From: Mycobacterium pseudokansasii
GTDB lineage: Bacteria; Actinomycetota; Actinomycetes; Mycobacteriales; Mycobacteriaceae
Reading direction: 5' to 3'
Assembly: GCF_900566075.1 (NCBI RefSeq)
Contig: NZ_UPHU01000001.1
Span: 1,302,001-1,366,000 of the forward strand
DNA: 64,000 nt
Every line of letters starts with the position of its first letter. Position 1 is the first letter of the stretch. This document shows positions 25,832 to 34,935 of the stretch, in pieces. The position numbers and the translations under genes are program-made. The notes under the pieces are model-generated. The model ran no database searches and had not been told where the DNA came from. It was given only the letters and a program-made list of their open reading frames with translations.

Positions 25832-28234
25832 CTAACCCGGCGGCGGGTCATCGGGTGGGTTCAATCGTGCCGGGATTTCCTTCGGGGCTGCGGGTAGCCG
25901 GTCGAAGCGGCGCAGCCGCAGGGAGTTGGTCACCACGCTGACCGAGGAGAGGCCCATCGCCGCGCCCGCCACGACGGGGTTGAGCATGCCCAGCGCGGCG
26001 AGCGGTATCGCGGCGGTGTTGTAGCCGAACGCGAAACCGAGGTTCTGGTAGATCGTGCGCAGGGTGCGCCGGGAGAGCTGGATCGCCAGCACGACGCCGT
26101 CGAGCCGGCCGGACATCAAGGTGATGTCGGAAGCCTCGATGGCCACGTCGGTGCCCGTGCCGATCGCGATGCCCAGATCGGCCTGCGCCAGCGCGGGAGC
26201 GTCGTTGACGCCGTCGCCGACCATGGCGACCACCCGGCCCTCGTCTTGGAGCCGGCGCACCTCGGTGACTTTGTCCTGCGGCAACACCTCGGCCAACACC
26301 CGGTCGATGCCCACCTGGGCGGCGATCGCCGCGGCGGTACGGGTGTTGTCGCCGGTGATCATCGCGACCTGCAGTCCCATCGCATGCAGCTGGCGGACCA
26401 CCTCGGCGGCGTCGTCCTTCACCGTGTCGGCCACCGCCACCACCCCGACGACCCGGTCCCCCCGGCCGACAAACACCGCGGTGCGGCCCTGCTCTTCGAG
26501 TTCGGCCGCCGCGGCGGCGAGGCGGTCGGACAGCTGCAAATCGTGCTCGACGACGAGCTTGTGTCGACCGACCAGCACGGGCTTCCCGTCGACATCGGCC
26601 CGCACCCCGTGTCCGGCCAGGTTGGCGAATTCGGTCGCGGCCGGAATCGGCAGCGCCCGCTCACGCGCACCGGCGACGATCGCCGCGCCGATGGGGTGTT
26701 CGGAACCGGATTCCACGGCTGCGGCAAGCTGCAGCACCAACTCGCGGTGGGCACTCTCGTCGGCCACCACATCGGTGAGCCGCATCTGGGCGCGGGTGAG
26801 GGTGCCGGTCTTGTCGAAGACGACGGTGTCGATCTTTTGCGAGGCCTCCAGCACCTCGCCGCCCTTGACCAGGATCCCCAGGTCCGCGCCGCGGCCGGTG
26901 CCGACCATGATGGCCGTCGGGGTGGCCAGGCCCAGCGCGCATGGGCAGGCGATGATCAGCACCGCGATCGCGGCGGTCATGCCGGCGACCGGGTTGGCGG
27001 CCAGCAGCGTCCAGCCGGCAAAGGTCGCGGCCGCGATACCCACTACGGCCGGTACGAACACCCCCGAGACGCGGTCGGCCAGGCGTTGCACCGGGGCTTT
27101 GCCGCCCTGCGCCTGCTCGACCAGGCGCACAATCTGCGCCAGCGCGGTGTCGGCCCCGACCGCGACGGCGCGCACGGTCAGCAACCCATCGACGTTGACC
27201 GTCGCCCCGGCGACACGGTCACCCACGCTCTTCTCGACCGGAACCGATTCGCCGGTCAGCATCGACTCGTCGACGGCGGCGCGTCCGTCGACGACGATGC
27301 CGTCGACGGGAATCTTCTCCCCGGGTCGTACCCGCACCAGGTCGCCGACTTGCACCTGGTCGACCGGGACGAGCTGCTCCTCGCCGTCGATGAGCAGCCG
27401 GGCTTCCTTGGCGCCCATGGCAAGCAGCTTGCTGATCGCCTCCGACGCCTTGCCCCTGGCCCTGGCCTCCAGGTAGCGGCCCAGCACCACGAACGCGATG
27501 ATCAACGCCGAGGTGTCGAAAAACAGTGGGCCACCGGCGAATAGCTCATAGGTGGAGTAGCCGAACGCAGTCAGCGTGCCCAGTGCGATCAGCGTGTCCA
27601 TGTTGGCGCTCAACGCCCGGGCCTGCGCAACGGCCTCCTGGAGAATCGACCAGCCGGCCACGAATTGCACCGGCACCGTGACGGCAAACGCCAACCACCC
27701 CGCCCACGGGGCCGCCATCATCGTCAACCCGGCCGACAGCAACCCAAACGGCCAGGCCAGCCAGACCCGGCGCAACCACGTCCGCCGTTCGGCCGCGGGA
27801 TCCGCGCCCGGCGAGGCATGGCACGAGGCGACCTGCACCTCGCCGCATCCGCCGTGATCCGCGGGGACGTCGCGCGGGCGGCCCAGCAGCCGGCCGATGA
27901 TCGTGCGTATCACACCACCGTTGCGCTCAGCAGCCGAATGCGGAGCCCGCACGGGCACCAAATCTGCCGGAATATGTTGGGCGTCAACGATTGCCGACAG
28001 CACCGCCGCGGTATCGCAGTCTTCGGCCGCGTACCAGATCACCACCGACGCGGTTCGCGGATATGCCTGAACGGCCCGGACGCCGGCCACCGTGGCGACG
28101 GTCTCTTCGGTCGCGACGGCTCGAATCTCGTCGAAACCGGAGCCGCCGACGTGAACCCGCATCCGCCCCGACGCATTGGATACGACGGTCAGCTCGACAT
28201 CGGCGTCGGGGCGCAGCTCAGCGATCGTGGTCAT
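25832..28234 (-). CDS. ctpV: Copper-exporting P1B-type ATPase CtpV
   Basis: The 800-residue P-type ATPase is very similar to M. tuberculosis CtpV (Rv0969), a copper efflux pump. It has the metal-transport motif ACPCALG, phosphorylation site DKTGTLT, phosphatase motif TGES, HP motif SEHPIGAA and the hinge [10 protein letters not shown]. Residues 1-95 resemble a metal-binding domain but lack CXXC; a cysteine cluster ([10 protein letters not shown]) follows at about 130. Start GTG/ATG at 28234 overlaps the DUF1490 gene by 17 bp. In H37Rv ctpV sits in the csoR operon elsewhere, so this is a moved or extra copy. Confidence 0.93.
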   Translation of the reverse strand: MTTIAELRPDADVELTVVSNASGRMRVHVGGSGFDEIRAVATEETVATVAGVRAVQAYPRTASVVIWYAAEDCDTAAVLSAIVDAQHIPADLVPVRAPHSAAERNGGVIRTIIGRLLGRPRDVPADHGGCGEVQVASCHASPGADPAAERRTWLRRVWLAWPFGLLSAGLTMMAAPWAGWLAFAVTVPVQFVAGWSILQEAVAQARALSANMDTLIALGTLTAFGYSTYELFAGGPLFFDTSALIIAFVVLGRYLEARARGKASEAISKLLAMGAKEARLLIDGEEQLVPVDQVQVGDLVRVRPGEKIPVDGIVVDGRAAVDESMLTGESVPVEKSVGDRVAGATVNVDGLLTVRAVAVGADTALAQIVRLVEQAQGGKAPVQRLADRVSGVFVPAVVGIAAATFAGWTLLAANPVAGMTAAIAVLIIACPCALGLATPTAIMVGTGRGADLGILVKGGEVLEASQKIDTVVFDKTGTLTRAQMRLTDVVADESAHRELVLQLAAAVESGSEHPIGAAIVAGARERALPIPAATEFANLAGHGVRADVDGKPVLVGRHKLVVEHDLQLSDRLAAAAAELEEQGRTAVFVGRGDRVVGVVAVADTVKDDAAEVVRQLHAMGLQVAMITGDNTRTAAAIAAQVGIDRVLAEVLPQDKVTEVRRLQDEGRVVAMVGDGVNDAPALAQADLGIAIGTGTDVAIEASDITLMSGRLDGVVLAIQLSRRTLRTIYQNLGFAFGYNTAAIPLAALGMLNPVVAGAAMGLSSVSVVTNSLRLRRFDRLPAAPKEIPARLNPPDDPPPG

Positions 28235-28517
28235 GGCATCCGCCTGCTACCTGTGACAGTGAAACATCTTCTCCGATACGCTCTTTCGCCTCCGCAATCA
28301 CATCGGCCAGCGTCAGTCGAGCCTGCTCGGAGCCCTGCTGGGCTTTGCGTTCTGCGGTGCGCAGACCACGCAGTCCCCACGCCGTGGTGGCGACCGTCGC
28401 CTCCCGCAGCGGCACCTTCACCGCCGTCTTACGCAGCACCTCATAAGCCGCCGCTCCTACCACGCCGGTCACCAACGTGGGTACGGATTTCGCCAAGAGC
28501 CCATGCCATGAAACCAT
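28218..28517 (-). CDS. DUF1490 family protein of the copper cluster (Rv0968-like)
   Basis: ATG 28517 ([10 protein letters not shown]) has AGGAAAGG about 9 bases upstream and gives 99 residues; the frame is open to 28586 but that part is leader. The N-terminal half contains a short hydrophobic segment ([18 protein letters not shown]). The C-terminus ends CHDHDR, a Cys/His cluster fit for metal binding. The family is repeatedly found just before CtpV-type pumps. It overlaps ctpV and is probably translationally coupled. Confidence 0.82.
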   Translation of the reverse strand: MVSWHGLLAKSVPTLVTGVVGAAAYEVLRKTAVKVPLREATVATTAWGLRGLRTAERKAQQGSEQARLTLADVIAEAKERIGEDVSLSQVAGGCHDHDR

Positions 28518-28564
28518 TTTGAACGAACCTTTCCTATCGTGCGTGCCAGCTTGCAAAGCTACAC

Positions 28565-28579
28565 TACCCCGGTAGGGTA
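28565..28579. promoter_or_regulatory. Palindromic copper-repressor-type operator
   Basis: TACCC-CGGTA-GGGTA is a perfect TACCC-N5-GGGTA inverted repeat in the divergent promoter region of the copper cluster. This form resembles operators of the CsoR/RicR family of copper-sensing repressors in mycobacteria. No csoR gene lies nearby, so control would be in trans. Confidence 0.65.
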
Positions 28580-28715
28580 CTGGCATGGCAGTCGGCTTCT
28601 TTCACGGCAAGTCCACAGAATGCAACCGCGGCGATTTCACTTGTGGTCCGGACGAATCCGGTCACGCGACTCAGCCGCTGCCGGCCACGCCGCGCAAGGC
28701 GTTCCCGGCGCCGCG

Positions 28716-29363
28716 ATGTCTGCCGCCGTGCTGAACGACTCGGCACTGCGCTGGGCGGTCGCGATGATCTTCGGCGTCAGCATCGTAGCGGAGGTCTACC
28801 TCTTCGGCACCCGGGATCTTCGCTGGACCCGCGCAGTTGACCACCTGCTGCACCTGTCGATGTCGGCGGCCATGATCGCCATGGCCTGGCGGATCCGTCC
28901 AGCCTCCCACAGCCTGGTGCCGATTGTCTTCTTTCTCCTGGCGGCTGGCTGGTTCGTACTCGTGGCGGGCGGGCGACGCTGCGCCCTCGGCGACCGAATA
29001 GCCAACTGCTACAACGCCACGATGATGATCGCCATGGCATGGATGTACACGCTGATAAACGGCAGCCCGGCGGGCCACAGCGATCATTCACCAGACCACA
29101 TGCTGGCGGGTTCGGCGCCGACACATATCGCCGGAGGGTCGATGCCCGCGGCGCAGATGCCGCAGACCGGAGCGTGGATCGCGACGGCGAACTGGATCGT
29201 GACCCTGGGGTTCGCGGTCGCCGCCATGCTCTGGCTATGGCGTTACTTCGGCGCGCGGCGAGCCGGCCGGTCGGCTGGCGCCGGCCCTCTTACCGAGTTG
29301 GGACTGCTGTCCCAGGCCTTCGCCGCTGTCGGCACAGCCCTGATGTTCGGCGTCATGCGGTAA
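28716..29363 (+). CDS. DUF5134-type membrane protein (Rv0970-like)
   Basis: ATG 28716 (MSAAVLNDSALRW) gives 215 residues with five to six membrane helices, for example VAMIFGVSIVAEVYLF, LVPIVFFLLAAGWFVLVAG and IVTLGFAVAAMLWLWRYF. A His/Met-rich loop at about 125-155 (HSDHSPDHM, then MPAAQM) could bind copper. Rv0970, next to ctpV in M. tuberculosis, is the likely relative. It is divergent from DUF1490-ctpV across the palindromic operator, so both arms are probably co-regulated. The exact function is unknown. Confidence 0.78.
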   Translation: MSAAVLNDSALRWAVAMIFGVSIVAEVYLFGTRDLRWTRAVDHLLHLSMSAAMIAMAWRIRPASHSLVPIVFFLLAAGWFVLVAGGRRCALGDRIANCYNATMMIAMAWMYTLINGSPAGHSDHSPDHMLAGSAPTHIAGGSMPAAQMPQTGAWIATANWIVTLGFAVAAMLWLWRYFGARRAGRSAGAGPLTELGLLSQAFAAVGTALMFGVMR

Positions 29364-29434
29364 CCGATACCAGCGGCCGGTCGCGATGCCTGCCGCGATG
29401 CCGATCGCGGCGGGGCCAGCCCACCCGGCACGGG

Positions 29435-29914
29435 TCAGGTCATCGTCCCCGGACCGATATTGCGGGCCGGACGGGTGCGCAGGTCATGCACATAATCGGC
29501 CGGAGCGCCGGCGATTTCGGCGGCGTCGGCCATCACCCCCAGATACCGTGCCGACGGCAGCCCACCTTCCCAGGCGTCGAGCACGTACAGCCACGCCAGG
29601 ACCGGGTCGGTGGTGGTGTCCGACGACAACCGCTCCACGCGGCATCGGATCTTCTTGTGGACGCCGAACTCGGAGCCCTCCCAGCGATCCAGGTTCTTCT
29701 CGTCGGCGGGCGTCATGTCGTAGAGCACGACGAACACCCTGGAATCCGGGTCCTCGACGACGGTGGCCAATGCCCCGTCCCAGCCGAGGTCCTCACCGCC
29801 GAAGGTCAGCCGCCAGCCGTTCAGCCAGCCGGTTCCGGCCATCGGTGAGTGGGGTGCTCGCTTGAGCATCTGCTCGGGATCCATGTTCGACCCGTAGGCG
29901 GCGTAGAGCGGCAC
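29435..29914 (-). CDS. Gamma-glutamylcyclotransferase-like (AIG2 fold) protein, Rv3304-like
   Basis: The 159-residue protein begins MPLYAAYGSNMDPEQM, the YGSN signature that binds the gamma-glutamyl moiety in GGCT/AIG2 proteins. The catalytic Glu position is likely in DRWEGSEFG. It has the same length as H37Rv Rv3304. Substrate is not established. It is convergent with the DUF5134 gene and divergent from lpdA. Confidence 0.85.
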   Translation of the reverse strand: MPLYAAYGSNMDPEQMLKRAPHSPMAGTGWLNGWRLTFGGEDLGWDGALATVVEDPDSRVFVVLYDMTPADEKNLDRWEGSEFGVHKKIRCRVERLSSDTTTDPVLAWLYVLDAWEGGLPSARYLGVMADAAEIAGAPADYVHDLRTRPARNIGPGTMT

Positions 29915-30079
29915 GGGAGAAAGCTTAAACGTCGGCTGTATGGATGGCGGCTACTCGAGGGTCCGAGGCGGGTGTGATGCAGCCCTCACCCGGTGCTGCG
30001 GCGCGCCGGGCCGCGGTAGCGCCCGCGCCGCGCTGCGGCCTGCTCGTGAAGTGCCGGGTGACCGGGCTAGGTTAGGCCT

Positions 30080-31510
30080 GTGGTGACTCGTATCGTGATC
30101 ATCGGCGGCGGCCCGGCCGGCTACGAGGCCGCTATCGTCGCAGCCACCGCGCACCCCGAATCAGTCCAAGTCACCGTCATCGATTCCGACGGCATCGGTG
30201 GGGCCGCCGTGCTGGACGACTGTGTGCCGTCCAAGACATTCATCGCATCCACCGGCCTGCGCACCGAGCTGCGCCGAGCGCAGCGCCTGGGCTTCGACAT
30301 CGACATCGACGACGCGAAAATCTCGCTGCCGCAGATCCATGCCCGGGTCAAGGCACTGGCCGCCGAGCAGTCGGCCGACATCACCGCCCAACTGCTGGGC
30401 ATGGGCGTGCGCGTGATCGCCGGCCGGGCCGAACTGATCGACCCCACCCCGGGCCTGGCCCGCCATCGGGTCAAGGCGACCCATTCCGATTCGGGGCCGG
30501 ACGGCCCCGTCAGCAGCGAGCACGACGCCGACGTGGTGCTGATCGCCACCGGGGCCAGCCCGCGGGAACTGCCCTCGGCCCGGCCGGACGGTGAACGCAT
30601 CTTGACCTGGCGTCAGCTCTACGACCTGGAGGCGCTGCCGCAGCACCTGATCGTGGTGGGCTCGGGAGTCACCGGCGCGGAGTTCGTCCACGCCTACACC
30701 GAGTTCGGTGTGCAGGTCACCGTGGTGGCCAGCCGGGACCGGGTGCTGCCGTACGAGGACGCCGACGCGGCGCTGGTCCTGGAGGAGTCGTTCGCCGAAC
30801 GCGGAGTCCGGCTGGTCAAGAACGCCCGGGCCGAATCGGTGACCCGTACCGACACCGGCGTATTGGTCACCATGACCGACGGCCGCACCGTCGACGGCAG
30901 CCACGCCCTGATGACCATCGGGTCGGTGCCCAACACCGGCGGCCTGGGCCTGGAACGGGTCGGCATCGAACTGGGGCCCGGCAATTACCTGACCGTGGAC
31001 CGGGTGTCGCGGACGTCGGTGCCCGGCATCTATGCCGCCGGCGACTGCACCGGCCTGCTGCCGCTGGCCTCGGTCGCCGCCATGCAGGGCCGGATCGCGA
31101 TGTATCACGCGCTGGGCGAAGGCGTCAGCCCGATTCGGTTGCGTACGGTGGCGGCGACGGTGTTCACCAGGCCCGAGATCGCCGCGGTTGGCGTGCCGCA
31201 GTCGGCGATCGATGACGGGTCGGTGACCGCGCGGACCATCATGCTGCCGTTGCGGACCAACGCCCGGGCGAAGATGTCGGGTTTGCGGCAAGGCTTCGTG
31301 AAGATCTTCTGCCGGCGCACCACCGGCGTGGTGATCGGCGGCGTGGTGGTGGCACCGATCGCCTCGGAGCTGATCCTGCCGATCGCGGTGGCCGTGCAGA
31401 ACCGCATCACGGTCAACGAGCTGGCGCAGACGCTGGCCGTGTACCCGTCGTTGTCGGGCTCGATCACCGAGGCCGCTCGCCGCCTGATGGCCCACGACGA
31501 TCTCGACTGA
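30080..31510 (+). CDS. lpdA: NAD(P)H quinone reductase LpdA (flavoprotein disulfide reductase family)
   Basis: The 476-residue protein has the FAD motif IVIIGGGPAGYEAA, the NAD(P)H motif VVGSGVTGAEF and the second FAD motif GIYAAGDCTGLLPLA. The redox disulfide expected in lipoamide dehydrogenases is incomplete: the region reads AAVLDDCVPSK with a single Cys, and the C-terminal His-Glu pair is absent. This agrees with the M. tuberculosis orthologue, a quinone reductase and not a true lipoamide dehydrogenase. It is followed by glpD2 in the same direction after about 78 bp. Confidence 0.93.
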   Translation: MVTRIVIIGGGPAGYEAAIVAATAHPESVQVTVIDSDGIGGAAVLDDCVPSKTFIASTGLRTELRRAQRLGFDIDIDDAKISLPQIHARVKALAAEQSADITAQLLGMGVRVIAGRAELIDPTPGLARHRVKATHSDSGPDGPVSSEHDADVVLIATGASPRELPSARPDGERILTWRQLYDLEALPQHLIVVGSGVTGAEFVHAYTEFGVQVTVVASRDRVLPYEDADAALVLEESFAERGVRLVKNARAESVTRTDTGVLVTMTDGRTVDGSHALMTIGSVPNTGGLGLERVGIELGPGNYLTVDRVSRTSVPGIYAAGDCTGLLPLASVAAMQGRIAMYHALGEGVSPIRLRTVAATVFTRPEIAAVGVPQSAIDDGSVTARTIMLPLRTNARAKMSGLRQGFVKIFCRRTTGVVIGGVVVAPIASELILPIAVAVQNRITVNELAQTLAVYPSLSGSITEAARRLMAHDDLD

Positions 31511-31588
31511 AGGCCAGCCCCGCGACGCCCCAGGAACTAGCCTTGTGGAGCAACGCTACCGACCAGTAATCGACAGGAGTCCCTTTCC

Positions 31589-33340
31589 GTGAGCAACCCA
31601 ATCAGCGAACCGCAGAGCGAGCAGCCCGCTGGGACGCTGGGACCGCAGCAACGCGCGTCGGCCTGGGAGCGGCTCGGTGCCGAGCAATTCGACGTGGTCG
31701 TCATCGGCGGCGGCGTCGTGGGTTCCGGTTGCGCGCTGGATGCTGCCACCCGCGGTCTCAAGGTGGCCTTGGTGGAGGCCCGTGACTTGGCCTCCGGCAC
31801 GTCGAGCCGATCGTCGAAGATGTTCCACGGCGGACTGCGTTACCTCGAGCAGTTGGAATTCGGCCTGGTGCGCGAGGCGCTCTTCGAGCGTGAGCTGTCG
31901 CTGACCCGGTTGGCGCCGCACCTGGTCAAGCCGCTGCCGTTCCTGTTTCCGCTGACCAAACGGTGGTGGGAACGTCCCTACATCGCCGCGGGAATCTTCC
32001 TCTACGACCGGCTGGGCGGCGCCAAATCGGTTCCGGCGCAAAAGCATCTGACCCGGGCCGGGGCACTGCGGTTGTGCCCGGGGTTGAAGCGGACCTCCCT
32101 GATCGGCGGTATCCGCTACTACGACACCGTCGTCGATGATGCCCGCCACACCATGACGGTCGCGCGCACCGCGGCCCAGTACGGCGCAGTCGTGCGCTGC
32201 TCCACTCAGGTGGTGGCGCTGCTGCGCGAGGGCGACCGGGTGACCGGCGTGCGGGTTCGCGACTCCGAGGACGGTTCGATCAAGGAGGTCCGCGGCCACG
32301 TCGTGGTCAACGCCACCGGGGTCTGGACCGACGAGATCCAGGCGTTGTCCAAGCAGCGCGGACGTTTTCAGGTGCGCGCGTCCAAGGGTGTGCACGTGGT
32401 GGTCCCGCGGGACCGGATTGTCAGCGACGTGGCGATGATCCTGCGCACCGAGAAGTCGGTCATGTTCATCATCCCGTGGGGCAGCCACTGGATCATCGGG
32501 ACCACCGACACCGACTGGAATCTTGACCTGGCCCATCCGGCGGCCACCAAGGTCGACATCGATTACATCCTGGGCACCGTCAACACCGTGCTGGCCACCC
32601 CGTTGACGCACGCCGACATCGACGGCGTGTACGCCGGGCTGCGTCCACTGCTTGCCGGGGAAAGCGAGGAAACCTCGAAGCTGTCCCGGGAGCACGCCGT
32701 GGCAGTGCCGGCAGCGGGACTGGTAGCCATTGCCGGCGGCAAGTACACCACCTACCGGGTGATGGCCGCCGACGCGATCGACACTGCCGTGCAGTTCATT
32801 CCGGCCCGGGTCGCGCCGTCGATCACCCAGAAGGTGAGCCTGCTCGGAGCCGACGGCTACTTCGCGCTGGTCAACCAGGTCGAACACGTCGGCGCGATGC
32901 ACGGTCTGCACCCGTACCGGGTGCGTCATCTGCTGGATCGCTACGGTTCGCTGATCAACGAGGTGCTGGCGTTGGCGGCCGACGACCCCGGCCTGCTCAG
33001 CCCGATCAAAGAGGCGCCCGGCTACCTGCGAGTCGAAGCCCTCTACGCCGTCACCGCCGAGGCGGCCCTGCATCTCGAGGACGTGCTGGCCCGGCGGATG
33101 CGGATCTCCATCGAATATCCGCACCGCGGTGTGGACTGCGCCCGGGAGGTGGCCGACATCATCGCACCGGTACTGGGCTGGTCCGCCGCGGACATCGAGC
33201 GTGAGGTCGCCAACTACAAGGCCCGAGTGGAAGCCGAGGTGCTCTCGCAAGCGCAGCCCGACGACGTGTCGGCGGACATGTTGCGGGCCAGCGCACCCGA
33301 AGCGCGGGCCGAGATCCTCGAACCGGTGCCACTCAATTGA
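31589..33340 (+). CDS. glpD2: Glycerol-3-phosphate dehydrogenase GlpD2
   Basis: The 583-residue FAD enzyme oxidises glycerol 3-phosphate to dihydroxyacetone phosphate and feeds electrons to quinones. It has the dinucleotide motif VVVIGGGVVGSGCALDAA, the family signature SSRSSKMFHGGLRYLEQ, GIRYYDTVVDDAR and the IIGTTDTDW and AGLRPLLAG segments. Length matches the H37Rv protein. In H37Rv phoY1 follows; here a broken glutamate-synthase-like gene starts directly at the stop. Confidence 0.95.
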   Translation: MSNPISEPQSEQPAGTLGPQQRASAWERLGAEQFDVVVIGGGVVGSGCALDAATRGLKVALVEARDLASGTSSRSSKMFHGGLRYLEQLEFGLVREALFERELSLTRLAPHLVKPLPFLFPLTKRWWERPYIAAGIFLYDRLGGAKSVPAQKHLTRAGALRLCPGLKRTSLIGGIRYYDTVVDDARHTMTVARTAAQYGAVVRCSTQVVALLREGDRVTGVRVRDSEDGSIKEVRGHVVVNATGVWTDEIQALSKQRGRFQVRASKGVHVVVPRDRIVSDVAMILRTEKSVMFIIPWGSHWIIGTTDTDWNLDLAHPAATKVDIDYILGTVNTVLATPLTHADIDGVYAGLRPLLAGESEETSKLSREHAVAVPAAGLVAIAGGKYTTYRVMAADAIDTAVQFIPARVAPSITQKVSLLGADGYFALVNQVEHVGAMHGLHPYRVRHLLDRYGSLINEVLALAADDPGLLSPIKEAPGYLRVEALYAVTAEAALHLEDVLARRMRISIEYPHRGVDCAREVADIIAPVLGWSAADIEREVANYKARVEAEVLSQAQPDDVSADMLRASAPEARAEILEPVPLN

Positions 33341-34834
33341 GAGTGCACATCCCTGGCCGCCGTAATCGGCGGCAGCCCGGCCGGTGCCGTGGGCTGGGAC
33401 CTGGTGCAGCGCCGGCACACCATCCTGCGTAACTATCCGATTATCGGCCATCTACGGTTCCTTCTCGAAGCCGTGGGGCCCGAGCTGCGCCAGTACATCG
33501 TCACCGACAACAACGCGGAGCGGCCCTTCAGCCGTGACCAACGGCGCTGGGTCTACACGTCGTCGACATTGAGCAACCGGTATTTCGGGTTCGGCAGCGA
33601 CAACGATCTGGAACGCGCCTACAACTACCCGATCATCAAGCACGCGACGTTCCCGGTGTCGGCCCCCGACGGCGACCTGGGTCACCCCGATGCGGCGGTG
33701 CCGCTGCCGGCGCGGCCAAGGTGTTCGGCGGCGCGCGGGGCCGGGCCAAGGCATTCCGGCCCTCGTCGTTGGTCAACGTCTCCGGGATGAGCTTCGGGTC
33801 ACTGGGCGGCGCGGCCATCACCGCGCTGAACAAAGGTGCGGCCATAGCCGGTGCCCTGCAGACCACCGGGGAGGGCGGGATATCGCCGTACCACCTCAAC
33901 GGCGGCGACCTGGTCTGGCAGATCGGCACCGGGTACTTCGGCTGCCGCAACGACGACGGCACCTTCAGCCTGCCTCGGTTGATCGACCCGGTGGCCGCCA
34001 CGCCGTCGATCCGGGCCTCGAAATCAAGTTCAGTCAGGGCGCCAAGCCGGGTCTGGGCGGCAGGCTCCCCGGCGGCAAGGTGACTCCGGAAATCGCGGCT
34101 ATCCGCGGCATTCCGGCCGGGGTGGACTGCCGCAGTCCCGCCGGGCATTCCGCATTCCACGACGTCGACGGGCTGCTCGAGCTCGTCCAGGCCATCGCCG
34201 CGCGGACCGGTCTTCCGGTGGGCATCAAGTCGGCGGTCGGCGACGGGGCGTTCTGGCCGCAACTGGCCGCGCGCATGGCCCATACCGGACGCGGTGTCGA
34301 CTTCGTGACCGTCGACGGCGGGGAGGGCGGCACCGGCGCGGCGCCGCTGGTGTTCAGCGACCACGTGGCGCGCCCTTCAAGTGGGCATTTCCCAGGGTCT
34401 ACCGGGCTTTTGCCGAAGCGGGCCTGCACCACGACGTGGTGTTCATCGGTTCGGGCAAGCCATGGGTTGCGACATGGTCAACGTCGGCCGGACTGCGATG
34501 TTCGCCATCGGGTGTATCCAGGCCCAGCGCTGCCACACCGGCCGCTGCCCATCCGGGGCGGCCACCCAGTCGGCATGGCTGCAGCATGGCCTCGATCCGG
34601 CGTTGAAGTCGGTGCGCTGCGCCAACTATCTGGACCACCCTGCGCTTCGAGCTGCTCTACCTGGCCCGCGCCTGCGGCCACGTGCACCCCGCCTTGGTGC
34701 CCCTGGATGCCATCGAACTGCTCGACGTCGACCTGCAGACCATGCAGGTCGACGAGTTGTTCGACTACAAGCCCGACTGGGGGCTGCTCGGGCCGGCCGA
34801 CGTCGAAGCGATCACGGAGCTCATGACCGGCTGA
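33341..34834 (+). pseudogene. FMN-binding glutamate-synthase-like protein, several frameshifts
   Basis: Translation in changing frames recovers an almost complete protein of the GltB-central-domain (FMN) family. Recognisable pieces are LRNYPIIGHLRFLLEAVGPE, ERPFSRDQRRWVYTSS, SGMSFGSLGG, QTTGEGGISPYH, KFSQGAKPGLGGRLPGGKV, the VTVDGGEGGTGAAPL motif, CDMVNVGRTAMFAIGCIQAQ and a tail ending at TGA 34832-34834. At least four indels occur, near 33710, 34015, 34375 and 34645, and no start codon is evident. It probably decayed after insertion downstream of glpD2. Confidence 0.88.
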
Positions 34835-34935
34835 CGGCGGCTGCACTGCGTCACCGCGATCGACGGCAGCGTGGCCCGTTCTCGAACTTTCCCGCGCTGT
34901 CGACGATCTCGGCGCACCGGTCCGGGGTGTTCTGG

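Noticed and set aside
31556..33451. A 631-codon minus-strand frame opposite glpD2
   Set aside because: The GlpD2 frame is unmistakable; the opposite frame has His/Gln/Asp-rich shadow composition typical of high-GC antisense frames.
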